NCBI GenBank assembly: GCA_934177485.1
Contig: CAKPPF010000001.1
Span: forward strand, 124,001 to 188,000
From: an uncultured Clostridia bacterium
Lineage (GTDB): Bacteria; Bacillota; Clostridia; TANB77; CAG-508
DNA length: 64,000 bases
Direction: 5' to 3'
The position numbers were made by a program, and so were the translations under genes. The notes under the pieces were generated by a model. The model made no database searches and was not told the DNA's origin. It saw only the letters and a list, made by a program, of their open reading frames with translations. Shown piece after piece: positions 46,601 to 54,197 of the stretch. Position 1 is the first letter of the stretch. Each line of letters starts with the position of its first letter.

Positions 46601-46805
46601 TCTTTCTGTTTCAGATGTAGTTGAAGAGGCAAGAAAGTTTGCTACTGAAAATAGAGATAAAATTTTAAATGGTAAAAGTATAGAAGCCGAAAAGAAAGCA
46701 TTGACAGATAGTATAAAAAGCAAAGGATACATATCAAATGACAAGGCAACTAAAATAGCTCAAGAAGTAATTAATATATCTGAGTTTGGATTGAGTAAAA
46801 AATAA
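43669..46805 (+). CDS. VirB6/TrbL-like membrane protein read through two CGG shifts
   Basis: Three overlapping frames form one gene: 43669-43827, 43829-44314 and 44316-46805 once the C of CGG is skipped at 43828 and 44315. At the joins the product reads FYFIEGG-VIET and ITEAIG-GGDSSD. The fused product has 1044 residues. It has a signal peptide, a Ser/Gly/Glu-rich segment, then at least five membrane helices in the VirB6 region (ASWYYAIRNFAIVALLCVL, LLGPISCITYPIDKIGDG). A long acidic low-complexity region (about 370-500) and a basic helical soluble tail follow. ATG 43669 follows TAAGGAGGAAAACCTTAA. Without the shifts the gene would stop after about 56 codons. Confidence 0.7.
43828..43830 (+). 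other. CGG +1 frameshift site 1 in the VirB6-like gene
   Basis: Context GGA-CGG-AGT. Skipping the C gives GGA-GGA-GTT-ATT and opens the next frame. In the zero frame a TGA follows three codons later. Confidence 0.7.
44315..44317 (+). other. CGG +1 frameshift site 2 in the VirB6-like gene
   Basis: Context GGT-CGG-TGG. Skipping the C gives GGT-GGT-GGA-GAT. In the zero frame a TAG follows three codons later. The +1 frame stays open through 44415, where the third ORF's first ATG lies. Confidence 0.7.
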
Positions 46806-46842
46806 AGAATTATAAAGTTTATAAAAACAAAAGGAGGATACC

Positions 46843-47349
46843 ATGCAAATAGTAATAAGAAAAATTAGATTATTCTTTTCACATTATGGTAGCTTCCTTT
46901 TTAAATGCTTGTTTGGTGTATTTGTACTAATGTTTGCTTTATACAATATTAATTTAAATGTAAAAAAAGAAAAAGAACAAAAGAAAGAATATGTACAAGA
47001 AACAAATTTACAAAAGCAAAAAGCAAAAGAATCAAAAGAAATTTCTTTAGTGTTTATAAATTACTGTAGTAGTAAAGAAATCGAAAAAGCCTATAATATG
47101 CTTTCTACAAAAAGTAAAGAACAATATAGTTCATTAGAGGCTTTCGAAAAAAATTTTTATAATATTTATTTTAAACAAAAAATTGACTGTAAAATTGAAT
47201 CTTATAAAGAAGATATTTTTAAAGTTGTATTATTAGAAGATATTTTAGAGTCTGGTAAAATTGAAAATAGAAAACAAAAGGAATTTTTTATTAAAGGAGA
47301 AAAGGATTCAGTAGGTAATAGAAAGGTAAGCACAAATATAGAGGAATAA
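46843..47349 (+). CDS. Membrane-anchored NTF2/VirB8-like protein
   Basis: The 168-residue protein has an N-terminal basic stretch, one helix (about 17-36), a charged coil, then a small alpha/beta domain (ISLVFINYCSSKEIEKAYNM, then SSLEAFEKNFYN). This has the NTF2-like shape seen in VirB8/TcpC components. ATG 46843 follows AAAAGGAGGATACC. It ends 11 bases before the lysozyme/C39 gene. Confidence 0.6.
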   Translation: MQIVIRKIRLFFSHYGSFLFKCLFGVFVLMFALYNINLNVKKEKEQKKEYVQETNLQKQKAKESKEISLVFINYCSSKEIEKAYNMLSTKSKEQYSSLEAFEKNFYNIYFKQKIDCKIESYKEDIFKVVLLEDILESGKIENRKQKEFFIKGEKDSVGNRKVSTNIEE

Positions 47350-47360
47350 GAGGATTAAAT

Positions 47361-48709
47361 ATGGATTTGGAAGAAATTGTAAATGCTGTGGCTAATGGTG
47401 CACTAGAAGGGATTAAGAAAAAAATAAAACTTTATGGTGGAATTATTGTTGGATGCTTTGCTGGAGCATTAATTATCTTTTGCTCTATACTTGGAACAAT
47501 ATTTGGAGCAAAAGCAAAAGCAATGAGTTATTCCAACGTTTCAAGTTCTGGGTGGGAGAATTTTAAACGATTTGTACTAGTAAATGAAGGTGGAACTACA
47601 ACAGAAGATGGCAAATATTATATTGTAGAAGATGATTCTCAAGGAAACCCTACAGTTGGTCATGGATTATGTTTATATTCAAAAGTTGATGATGTATACT
47701 TACATAAAGAAGCATTTGCTAACCATAATATTAATTCGGTTGAGTTAGCGGATAATTGGATTAGTGGAGATAGAACTGGAAAAGTTTCTGTAGATATATG
47801 TGACCAGATATGGGAAGAAAACTTAAAAGGAATATATGATAGCATTAAAAGTTCTTATTCATATTTAGGACTTTCAACTTATCAATATTATGCATTAACA
47901 GATGTTAAATATAGAAGAGGAAACACTAATGGTTTTGAGGATGCTTATAATGAAAAATGGTCAGGAAATGATAATAGATATAAGAAAGATACTAAGATGG
48001 AAGAATATTCACAAGACTCATTATATAGTTTCTTTAATAATGGTTTTACAGATACAAGTAGTCGGTGTGTATACAAGAAAACAAAGACAGTGGAAACTTT
48101 TTAGATATGGGTACTTTGATTTTCAAGGCGGAAATGGTGTGTACTGGGAACCAGAAATTTCATCACCAACAGGAACACCAGGTGAAACATCATCAATTGA
48201 ATATCAAGGCACTATAATACCAACATATACTTCATCTAGTGGAAAAACCTATATTCTATACAAACAAAGTGAAGGTCCATGGGCAAATTTAAGATATGGA
48301 AATGGAACCGTTCACGAACAGCGGTTGTCCAACAACAGCTGCAGCAACAGCGTTATCTGGACTAGGATATAGTTACATACCAAGCGATTTCTTAGATATA
48401 TACTATAGGGGTTTTCCAATTGTGGTTAATGAAAAACTTGGAGAAAAATATACTATTAGCAATTATAATTCAAATGTGCAAAAAGAATTAATTATTGGAG
48501 CTTTGCAGGCTGGATATCCGGTTGTTATATATGCTAATGGCAAGAGTATGTATACAAATACACAACATTATTTGGCTTTTATTGATATAGATATAAATGA
48601 GAATGAAACTAAGGTATATGTAGCTACTGGCTACAGTTTAGCAAAAGAGGGTTGGTACAATATTGATGAAGCCTTAAAAGGAGTTGAAGGGTGGTATGAT
48701 ATACACTAG
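47361..48709 (+). CDS. VirB1-like lysozyme/C39 peptidase read through two CGG shifts
   Basis: Three overlapping frames join as 47361-48062, 48064-48321 and 48323-48709 when the C of CGG is skipped at 48063 and 48322. The fused product has 448 residues. It has a membrane helix (about 22-45), a GH24/lysozyme-like domain (about 60-225: VNEGGTTTEDG, PTVGHGLCLYS), a linker, and a C39-like cysteine peptidase domain (GCPTTAAATALSGLGY, then QHYLAFIDID). The C39 cysteine comes immediately after the second shift, so only shifted ribosomes would make the peptidase. Such two-domain enzymes open peptidoglycan for type IV machines (Tn916 Orf14 type). Confidence 0.7.
48063..48065 (+). other. CGG +1 frameshift site 1 in the lysozyme/C39 gene
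   Basis: Context AGT-CGG-TGT. Skipping the C gives AGT-GGT-GTG-TAT and keeps the frame open through 48321. The zero frame stops at a TAG at 48102. Confidence 0.7.
48322..48324 (+). other. CGG +1 frameshift site 2 in the lysozyme/C39 gene
   Basis: Context CAG-CGG-TTG. Skipping the C gives CAG-GGT-TGT-CCA (Q-G-C-P), placing the expected catalytic cysteine directly after the shift. Confidence 0.65.
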
Positions 48710-48726
48710 AATGGAGAAGTATAAGG

Positions 48727-50103
48727 ATGAAAAAAAATAAAAAATACTTATTAATTGCTATTATAATTACTGCAATATTTATAATGTTTTTAGTGACAAT
48801 ATTATTTCAACTAAATAGCAATTCCGTAAAAAATAATAAAAAAGATAATATAAATAGCAACATAAATAGTAGTACAGATAACAATCAAATAGATAATTCG
48901 TATACAGCATACTACTATGAAGATGTGAGCAAACAAAAAAGAGAATATGACTTATCTTTATACTATGTAAAGAACAGAACAGATTATTTCACAATTGAAA
49001 GTATAGTTAATAGATATATTAATCTAGTAAATGAAAAAAGTAATAACTTAAAATATATTCTATCTAAACAATATCTAAACAATTATAATATAAATGATAG
49101 CAATATTTTTGAAAAAAGTAACATACCAAGTCTGCAAAATAATAGCCAAATATATAAACTAATAATTAATAAAATGTTAACTACTCAAATTGATGAAAAT
49201 AATAATATATTTATCGTAAGTGGAGTTTGTAGAATTACCGATTCAAACTTAAAATTTAATGTTGATGTTTTAATAGAAATAAATAGTAAAAATAATGCAT
49301 ACGCTATTTTTCCAAGACAATATGTTTTAGATAATAAATTCAACAACTTAAATAATAATAGTAAAATAGAAGGATTTACAAAAGAAGAAATTATAAAAAA
49401 TGATTTTAACCAAATTGTATATTCTGTTTTAAATGATAGTGAAATGGCAACAGAATACTACAATAATTATAAAGAATTATTAGTTAATTATACAGATAGA
49501 GCTTATGAACTATTAGATAACGAATATAAAAGTAAAAAATTCGGAAGTAAAAATAATTTTATTAATTATATTGAAAATAACAAGACTATGTTCTCTTTAA
49601 GTGATATAGAAAAATATAAAGTAATAAAGAAAAACAATAAAATGTATTATATATGTATAGATAGTTTTGACAACAAATTAATATTCGAACAACAAGATGC
49701 AATAATGAAATATAGTGTATTTATGGATTCTTACACAGTTGCAATACCAGAGGAAAAAGAAGAATACTTAAAACTTGATGTAAACGGAAAAACACAATAT
49801 ATTCTAAGCAACATTATTTCAATGATTAATACAAAAGATTATGAAACAATATATAATAATTTAGATAATACATTTAAAGAAAATAATTTTAAAAGTATTA
49901 ATGAATTAGAAAAATATATTAAGGAAAATTTTTACGAAATCAACTCGTTTGAGATAAACGATATTAATGATGATAATGAGGAATATAGAGCATTTGAATG
50001 CAAAATTATTAATATGAGAGATAAAACTGAAAATAAAACGGCAACAATTGTTATTAAACCAATTGAAGAAAATAGTTTTACAATGTCATTTAGTGTTGAG
50101 TAA
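48727..50103 (+). CDS. Membrane-anchored protein with NTF2-like domains, T4SS-associated
   Basis: The 458-residue protein has one helix (about 6-28), an Asn/Ser-rich linker, and two or three repeated alpha/beta modules. One starts YKELLVNYTDRAYELLDNEY and another KDYETIYNNLDNTFKEN. This matches paired NTF2-like folds of TcpC/VirB8-type components. Very Asn/Lys-rich. ATG follows ATGGAGAAGTATAAGG. It is the last gene of the cluster. Confidence 0.55.
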   Translation: MKKNKKYLLIAIIITAIFIMFLVTILFQLNSNSVKNNKKDNINSNINSSTDNNQIDNSYTAYYYEDVSKQKREYDLSLYYVKNRTDYFTIESIVNRYINLVNEKSNNLKYILSKQYLNNYNINDSNIFEKSNIPSLQNNSQIYKLIINKMLTTQIDENNNIFIVSGVCRITDSNLKFNVDVLIEINSKNNAYAIFPRQYVLDNKFNNLNNNSKIEGFTKEEIIKNDFNQIVYSVLNDSEMATEYYNNYKELLVNYTDRAYELLDNEYKSKKFGSKNNFINYIENNKTMFSLSDIEKYKVIKKNNKMYYICIDSFDNKLIFEQQDAIMKYSVFMDSYTVAIPEEKEEYLKLDVNGKTQYILSNIISMINTKDYETIYNNLDNTFKENNFKSINELEKYIKENFYEINSFEINDINDDNEEYRAFECKIINMRDKTENKTATIVIKPIEENSFTMSFSVE

Positions 50104-50148
50104 TAAAATTCTAGCATTTGGTAAACATATATTAAAGGAGAAAAATAT

Positions 50149-51153
50149 ATGTTTATACCAGATGCTATTTTTTTTGAACCTAAATCGTACGAATATGAGT
50201 TAGGAAAAAGGCTTTTAGATAGTTACAAAAAACAGAACATTCCAATGATAGAAATAGAAAACCATAATAATATAGAACAAATGAGAAAAAAACAAAATAG
50301 AGATTTTCCATATATGAAAAGGAATTTAATTATAGCAACAAGGAAAACGCATAAATATGTGCCAAATCATAAGGTTTCTGATTTTTTAGTGCCATATACA
50401 TCTTCTGGATGCATAGCAATGTGTATGTATTGCTATTTAGTTTGTAATTATAACAAATGCGCATATTTAAGACTTTTTGTAAATAGAGAATATATGTTAG
50501 ATAAAATAAAAAAAACTGCATCAAAAGCAGATGAAAATTTAGTATTTGAAATAGGAAGCAATAGTGACTTAATTTTAGAAAATACCATTACTGGAAATTT
50601 GGAATGGACAATAGAAAACTTTAAAAATCAAAGTAAAGGAATGCTTACATTCCCAACAAAATTTGATATGGTAGAACCAATTTTAGGATTAAATCATAAT
50701 AAAAAAATAATAGTTAGAATGAGCGTAAATCCAGAAGAAATTATTACTAAAATAGAATTTGGAACATCAAAATTAAAAGGAAGAATAGAAGCAATAAATA
50801 AATTAGTTGATGCAGGATATATTGTAGGAATTTTAATTGCACCAATTATATTAGTTGATAATTGGAAAATTTTATATGATGATTTGTTAAAACAATTAAA
50901 AGAAATGCTATCAATAAAAGCAAAAAAACAAGTATTTTTTGAGCTAATATTTATGACCTATAGCTTTGTTCATAATGCAATAAATCATGAAGCATTTCCA
51001 AATGCAATTGAATTATATAATAAAGAAATTATGACAGGAAGAGGTAAGGGAAAATATGCATATAAACCACAAATAAAAGAAGAAGCCAAAAAATATATGG
51101 AAGAACTTATGCATAAATACTTTCCAAATAATGAAATTAAATATATAGTTTAA
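50149..51153 (+). CDS. splB: Spore photoproduct lyase
   Basis: The 334-residue radical-SAM protein has the cluster cysteines C88, C92 and C95 in SSGCIAMCMYCYLVC, preceded by DFLVPYTSSGC. MSVNPEEIITKIEFGT and FELIFMTYSF are also SPL features. It repairs thymine dimers made in UV-exposed spores by direct reversal, using S-adenosylmethionine. Its presence argues that the organism makes spores. ATG follows AAAGGAGAAAAATAT. Confidence 0.92.
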   Translation: MFIPDAIFFEPKSYEYELGKRLLDSYKKQNIPMIEIENHNNIEQMRKKQNRDFPYMKRNLIIATRKTHKYVPNHKVSDFLVPYTSSGCIAMCMYCYLVCNYNKCAYLRLFVNREYMLDKIKKTASKADENLVFEIGSNSDLILENTITGNLEWTIENFKNQSKGMLTFPTKFDMVEPILGLNHNKKIIVRMSVNPEEIITKIEFGTSKLKGRIEAINKLVDAGYIVGILIAPIILVDNWKILYDDLLKQLKEMLSIKAKKQVFFELIFMTYSFVHNAINHEAFPNAIELYNKEIMTGRGKGKYAYKPQIKEEAKKYMEELMHKYFPNNEIKYIV

Positions 51154-51251
51154 GATTTTGTTACTAGTTAATGATTTATATATTTAAATAAAAAAGCCTA
51201 AGGGTGGGGGCGAAAATAAATTCCACCAAAAGGGGTATGGCCCACTGCCTG

Positions 51252-51317
51252 AAATACAAATTCACAAAGAATATAAATCTCAAAGACGTAGGGGCAGGTC
51301 TTGTGCCTGCCCGAAAA
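51252..51317. repeat. Dispersed intergenic repeat, family 2, copy 1
   Basis: It starts AAATACAAATTCACAAAGAA and ends with the hairpin GGGGCAGG-TCTTGTG-CCTGCCC. It matches 53382-53445 at nearly all positions. The 98 bases before it are G-rich (GGGTGGGGGCG, GGGGTATGGCCC) with no gene I can identify, and bases 51318-51446 are plain AT-rich DNA. Confidence 0.75.
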
Positions 51318-51446
51318 TTTTAAACTATTAATTCTTAACAAAACTTTAAATGAAGATTGACAGTTAGATGCAAATAATGTATTCTATAGTTAATCTTTTT
51401 TTCTTTAAAACTATTATTCTGTAGTTTTGAAATTCCAAGAACTGTA

Positions 51447-51475
51447 TTGAAAACATAACAAAATATTGTTATAAT
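51447..51475 (+). promoter_or_regulatory. Promoter of the DUF4160-DUF2442 pair
   Basis: TTGAAA and TATAAT are separated by exactly 17 bases, followed directly by the ribosome site AAAGGAGGTG. Confidence 0.8.
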
Positions 51476-51492
51476 AAAGGAGGTGATACAAA

Positions 51493-51759
51493 TTGCCAAT
51501 TATTCCTCAGTTTTATGGGATAATTATAAGCATGTATTTTATGGAATCTGATAAACATCATTTACCTCATTTACATGCAAGATATAATGAAAATAAAGCA
51601 ACTTATGATTTTGATTCAAATAAAATTAATGGAGAAATGCCTTCAAAACAAGATAAATTAATTCAAGCATGGATTCAAATACATAAAGATGAATTGAATT
51701 CATTATGGATTTTAATGAGAGAAGATAATGAATATTTTAAAATAAAACCATTAGATTAA
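51493..51759 (+). CDS. DUF4160 protein
   Basis: The TTG start at 51493 follows AAAGGAGGTGATACAAA. The 88-residue product has the DUF4160 pattern: GIIISMYFMESDKHHLPHLHARY, then KLIQAWIQIHKDELNSLW. The His-rich turn is characteristic. It is paired with a DUF2442 gene 23 bases downstream; such pairs are often suspected to be toxin-antitoxin modules, with no firm mechanism. Confidence 0.85.
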   Translation: MPIIPQFYGIIISMYFMESDKHHLPHLHARYNENKATYDFDSNKINGEMPSKQDKLIQAWIQIHKDELNSLWILMREDNEYFKIKPLD

Positions 51760-51782
51760 ATTGATTAAGGGGGGAGATATAT

Positions 51783-52052
51783 ATGTGTTATATAACACCT
51801 GACATAATAGAAGTTAGAGCTTTAAAGGATTATTACATATATTTAAAATTTAAAACAGGGGAAGAAAAAGTATACAATATGAAAGATTGTATCAATAATA
51901 TAAAATATTATAATAAGTTAAAAGAAAGAGAATATTTTGAAAATGTTAAACCAAGGGGCGACACAGTTGAATGGAAAAATGGAGAAGATGTGTGCCCAGA
52001 AACTTTATATTTTGAGAGTATACAGTATGAGGAATACAAAAAGATAAAATAA
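51783..52052 (+). CDS. DUF2442 protein
   Basis: The 89-residue protein (PDIIEVRALKDYYIYLKFKT, then YFENVKPRGDTVEWKNGEDVCPETLY in two parts) is a DUF2442 domain. It is a partner of the DUF4160 gene. ATG follows GGGGGGAGATATAT. DUF2442 is thought to act as a DNA-binding or antitoxin partner in some pairs; function here is inferred. Confidence 0.85.
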   Translation: MCYITPDIIEVRALKDYYIYLKFKTGEEKVYNMKDCINNIKYYNKLKEREYFENVKPRGDTVEWKNGEDVCPETLYFESIQYEEYKKIK

Positions 52053-52071
52053 TAAGAATATTATGCATCAT

Positions 52072-52112
52072 AAACTCACCATTTACGAATACAATTTGTA
52101 AAGGTGAGTTTT
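52072..52112 (+). promoter_or_regulatory. Hairpin that holds the dacF ribosome site
   Basis: AAACTCACC-A-TTTAC pairs with GTAAA-GGTGAGTTT (one bulge). The 3' arm contains AAAGGTGAG, the only ribosome site of dacF, and the GTG start follows it directly. It may act as terminator for the upstream pair and as a translation gate for dacF. Confidence 0.6.
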
Positions 52113-53363
52113 GTGTTTAAAAAAATAATTAATATATGTATAATTTTTATGGTATGTTTAAGTTATATAAATGTAGTTTTTGCAGATGATGAAAGTGAAA
52201 ATATAGATTTTAATGAAGTAAATAAGGTTATTGAGACTGCAGCTAAAGTAGAAGATTTACCTAAAATTAATTCCAGGTATGCTGTTGTTATTGACAAAAA
52301 TAATAAAACAGTAATTTATGGGAAGAATGAAAATACAAAAACAAAGATGGCATCAACCACCAAAATAATGACATGCCTAGTTGTTCTTGAAAATGCAAAT
52401 TTAAGAGATGTTGTTGAAACATCTGCTAAAGCAGCGGGAACAGGCGGATCGAAGTTAAAATTTAAAAAAGGTGACAAAATAAGTGTAAATGATTTATTAT
52501 ATGGATTAATGTTAAGGTCAGGAAATGATGCAGCAGTAGCACTTGCGGAGCACGTAGGTGGAAGCATAGAAGATTTTGCTACTCTTATGAATAAAAAAGC
52601 TGTAGAATTAGGGCTAAAAAACACGCACTTTGAAACACCACACGGATTAGATTCAGATAATCATTATACTACACCTTATGAACTTGCACTACTAACCACA
52701 TATGCATTAGAAAATAATATCTTTAAAACAATTGTAGGAACTAAAAGTTGCAGTATTAATATAAATGGAATACCAAGAACAATATTTAATACCAATGAAT
52801 TACTTGGAAATTTAAATGGTGTTTATGGAGTAAAAACAGGATTTACAAATGGTGCTGGTAGATGTTTAGTAACTGCAATAAAAAGAGAAAATTTAGATGC
52901 TATATGTGTAGTACTAGGTGCAGATACTAAAAAAGATAGAACAGCAGATAGTGTAAAACTTATAGAGTATACTTTTAAAAATTATGAAAGCAGCAATATA
53001 TCCAGTAAAATTAATGAAGAGTTTGAAAAATGGAAAAGCATAAATGAAAAAAGAATAGTTATAAAAAAAGGAATAAAGCCAAGTACTAAAATTAAATTGG
53101 ATGAATATAATATAAAAACATACCCAATAAAGAAAAATTCTGAAAATGATATAAAAATAGAAATAAATGGAAATTTAAATATAAATGCTCCTGTTAGGAA
53201 AAATACAAAAATTGGAGAACTAAAAGTTTTTTATGATGATAAGTGTATTTCTGAAATTGATATACTAACCAATGAAAACATAAGAGAAAAAACAGTTTTT
53301 GACTACATATATGAAATGATAAAAGATTATAATAAATATTTGAAAAGAGCAGTAGAAAATTAA
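52113..53363 (+). CDS. dacF: D-alanyl-D-alanine carboxypeptidase
   Basis: The 416-residue product (start GTG 52113) has a signal peptide (FMVCLSYINVVFA), then a peptidase S11 domain with STTK (active Ser near 81), SGN in LMLRSGNDAA, and KTG in YGVKTGFTNGAG. The C-terminal PBP5-type beta domain and an amphipathic end (EMIKDYNKYLKRA) that could anchor to the membrane follow. It removes the last D-Ala from peptidoglycan stems. A start at GTG 52104 would overlap the ribosome site. The gene could also be named dacA or dacB; paralog assignment is not certain. Confidence 0.9.
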   Translation: MFKKIINICIIFMVCLSYINVVFADDESENIDFNEVNKVIETAAKVEDLPKINSRYAVVIDKNNKTVIYGKNENTKTKMASTTKIMTCLVVLENANLRDVVETSAKAAGTGGSKLKFKKGDKISVNDLLYGLMLRSGNDAAVALAEHVGGSIEDFATLMNKKAVELGLKNTHFETPHGLDSDNHYTTPYELALLTTYALENNIFKTIVGTKSCSININGIPRTIFNTNELLGNLNGVYGVKTGFTNGAGRCLVTAIKRENLDAICVVLGADTKKDRTADSVKLIEYTFKNYESSNISSKINEEFEKWKSINEKRIVIKKGIKPSTKIKLDEYNIKTYPIKKNSENDIKIEINGNLNINAPVRKNTKIGELKVFYDDKCISEIDILTNENIREKTVFDYIYEMIKDYNKYLKRAVEN

Positions 53364-53381
53364 TTAAATATTGCCTGCTCC

Positions 53382-53445
53382 AAATACAAATTCACGAAGA
53401 ACATAAATTTCAAAGATGTAGGGGCAGGTCTTGTGCCTGCCCGAA
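53382..53445. repeat. Dispersed intergenic repeat, family 2, copy 2
   Basis: It starts AAATACAAATTCACGAAGAA and ends with GGGGCAGG-TCTTGTG-CCTGCCC. Aligned with copy 1 it differs at only a few positions. Confidence 0.75.
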
Positions 53446-53495
53446 ATATAAAATACGAAAAATCTAATTTATCTAAATAAATACTTAGTTAACAC

Positions 53496-53524
53496 TTGAC
53501 TAAATAAAAAAAATCTGCTATCAT
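53496..53524 (+). promoter_or_regulatory. Promoter of tRNA-Gly/tRNA-Cys
   Basis: TTGACT and TATCAT are separated by 17 bases. The start is expected about 25 bases before tRNA-Gly. Confidence 0.8.
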
Positions 53525-53555
53525 ATTACTGTTACAAAAGCATATATTTATTAAT

Positions 53556-53629
53556 GCAGGTATAGTTTAGTGGTAAAACATAACCTTGCCAAGGTTAAGT
53601 TACGGGTCCGATTCCCGTTACCTGCTCCA
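53556..53629 (+). tRNA. tRNA-Gly(GCC)
   Basis: Acceptor GCAGGTA with TACCTGC, anticodon loop TTGCCAA (GCC), T-arm CGGGTCCGATTCCCG, CCA encoded. It reads GGU and GGC; four of the five CGG shift sites have GGT as their +1 codon. Confidence 0.95.
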
Positions 53630-53653
53630 TTTTTTTGTAAAAATATAATAAAT

Positions 53654-53728
53654 GGCGAGTTAGCCAAGCGGTAAGGCACGAGTCTGCAAAACTCTGATTC
53701 ATCGGTTCGATTCCGATACTCGCCTCCA
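53654..53728 (+). tRNA. tRNA-Cys(GCA)
   Basis: Acceptor GGCGAGT with ACTCGCC, anticodon loop CTGCAAA (GCA), T-arm ATCGGTTCGATTCCGAT, CCA encoded. The 3' end and the terminator after it are duplicated at 53840. Confidence 0.95.
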
Positions 53729-53777
53729 ACAAAAAGCAACCCTTTTGGGTTGCTTTTGCATTGGAGCGAATTAAAAT
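53708..53777 (+). repeat. tRNA-Cys 3' end repeat, unit 1
   Basis: It spans the T-loop and acceptor of tRNA-Cys, its terminator and about 20 bases beyond (GCATTGGAGCGAATTAAAAT). Unit 2 at 53840-53909 differs at two positions. Confidence 0.85.
53732..53757 (+). terminator. Terminator of the tRNA-Cys unit
   Basis: AAAAGCAACCC and GGGTTGCTTTT form an 11-bp stem around TTTT. The duplicated copy at 53864-53889 has one mismatch. Confidence 0.85.
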
Positions 53778-53839
53778 GGAGGAATCGAAAAGGAGGAAAA
53801 GAAAATAGTCCGGTGGACTATTTTCCCGACGCGGCTCGC

Positions 53840-53909
53840 CGATTCCGATACTCGCCTCCAACAAAAAGCAACCCTTTTGTGTTGCTTTTGCATTGGAGCA
53901 AATTAAAAT
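53840..53909 (+). repeat. tRNA-Cys 3' end repeat, unit 2
   Basis: It repeats the T-loop to CCA end of tRNA-Cys and its terminator. It is preceded by a hairpin (GAAAATAGTCC-GGT-GGACTATTTTC) and GC-rich CGACGCGGCTCGC, which is not tRNA sequence. Bases 53910-54197 hold a short inverted repeat (GCTTACGTAAGTAAGC) and AT-rich DNA without a gene. Confidence 0.85.
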
Positions 53910-54197
53910 TTTTTAACTGTTTTTATTCGGAACGCTTACGTAAGTAAGCTTTTTACAGAGTTTTTTACATAATCTGTTGAAAAATAATTTAAAATGTTAT
54001 ATAATTGTAATATAGGGCTATATATAAATGTTTAAAGCTAGAAATCATATATCCGTAAAGAGTTATTTCGAGGTATATAAATGACTGCAAAATATGTTAA
54101 AAATAGCCTATTGACTTATTTTAAAAAAGTTATTAATATATAGTTATATAAATATAATTATTTTAGATAGAATATTATGTTTTTTAAGGTGGTAAGA

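Noticed and set aside
37023..48324. Five ordinary sequencing insertions as the preferred explanation
   Set aside because: Random indels should favour homopolymers and should not all fall on the codon that is otherwise absent from the typical genes. I keep it as the main alternative, not the preferred one.
53551..53947. Several small ORFs on both strands
   Set aside because: They are translations of the tRNA-Gly/tRNA-Cys genes and their duplicated end, including the familiar GNRTRN-type artefact of antisense tRNA.
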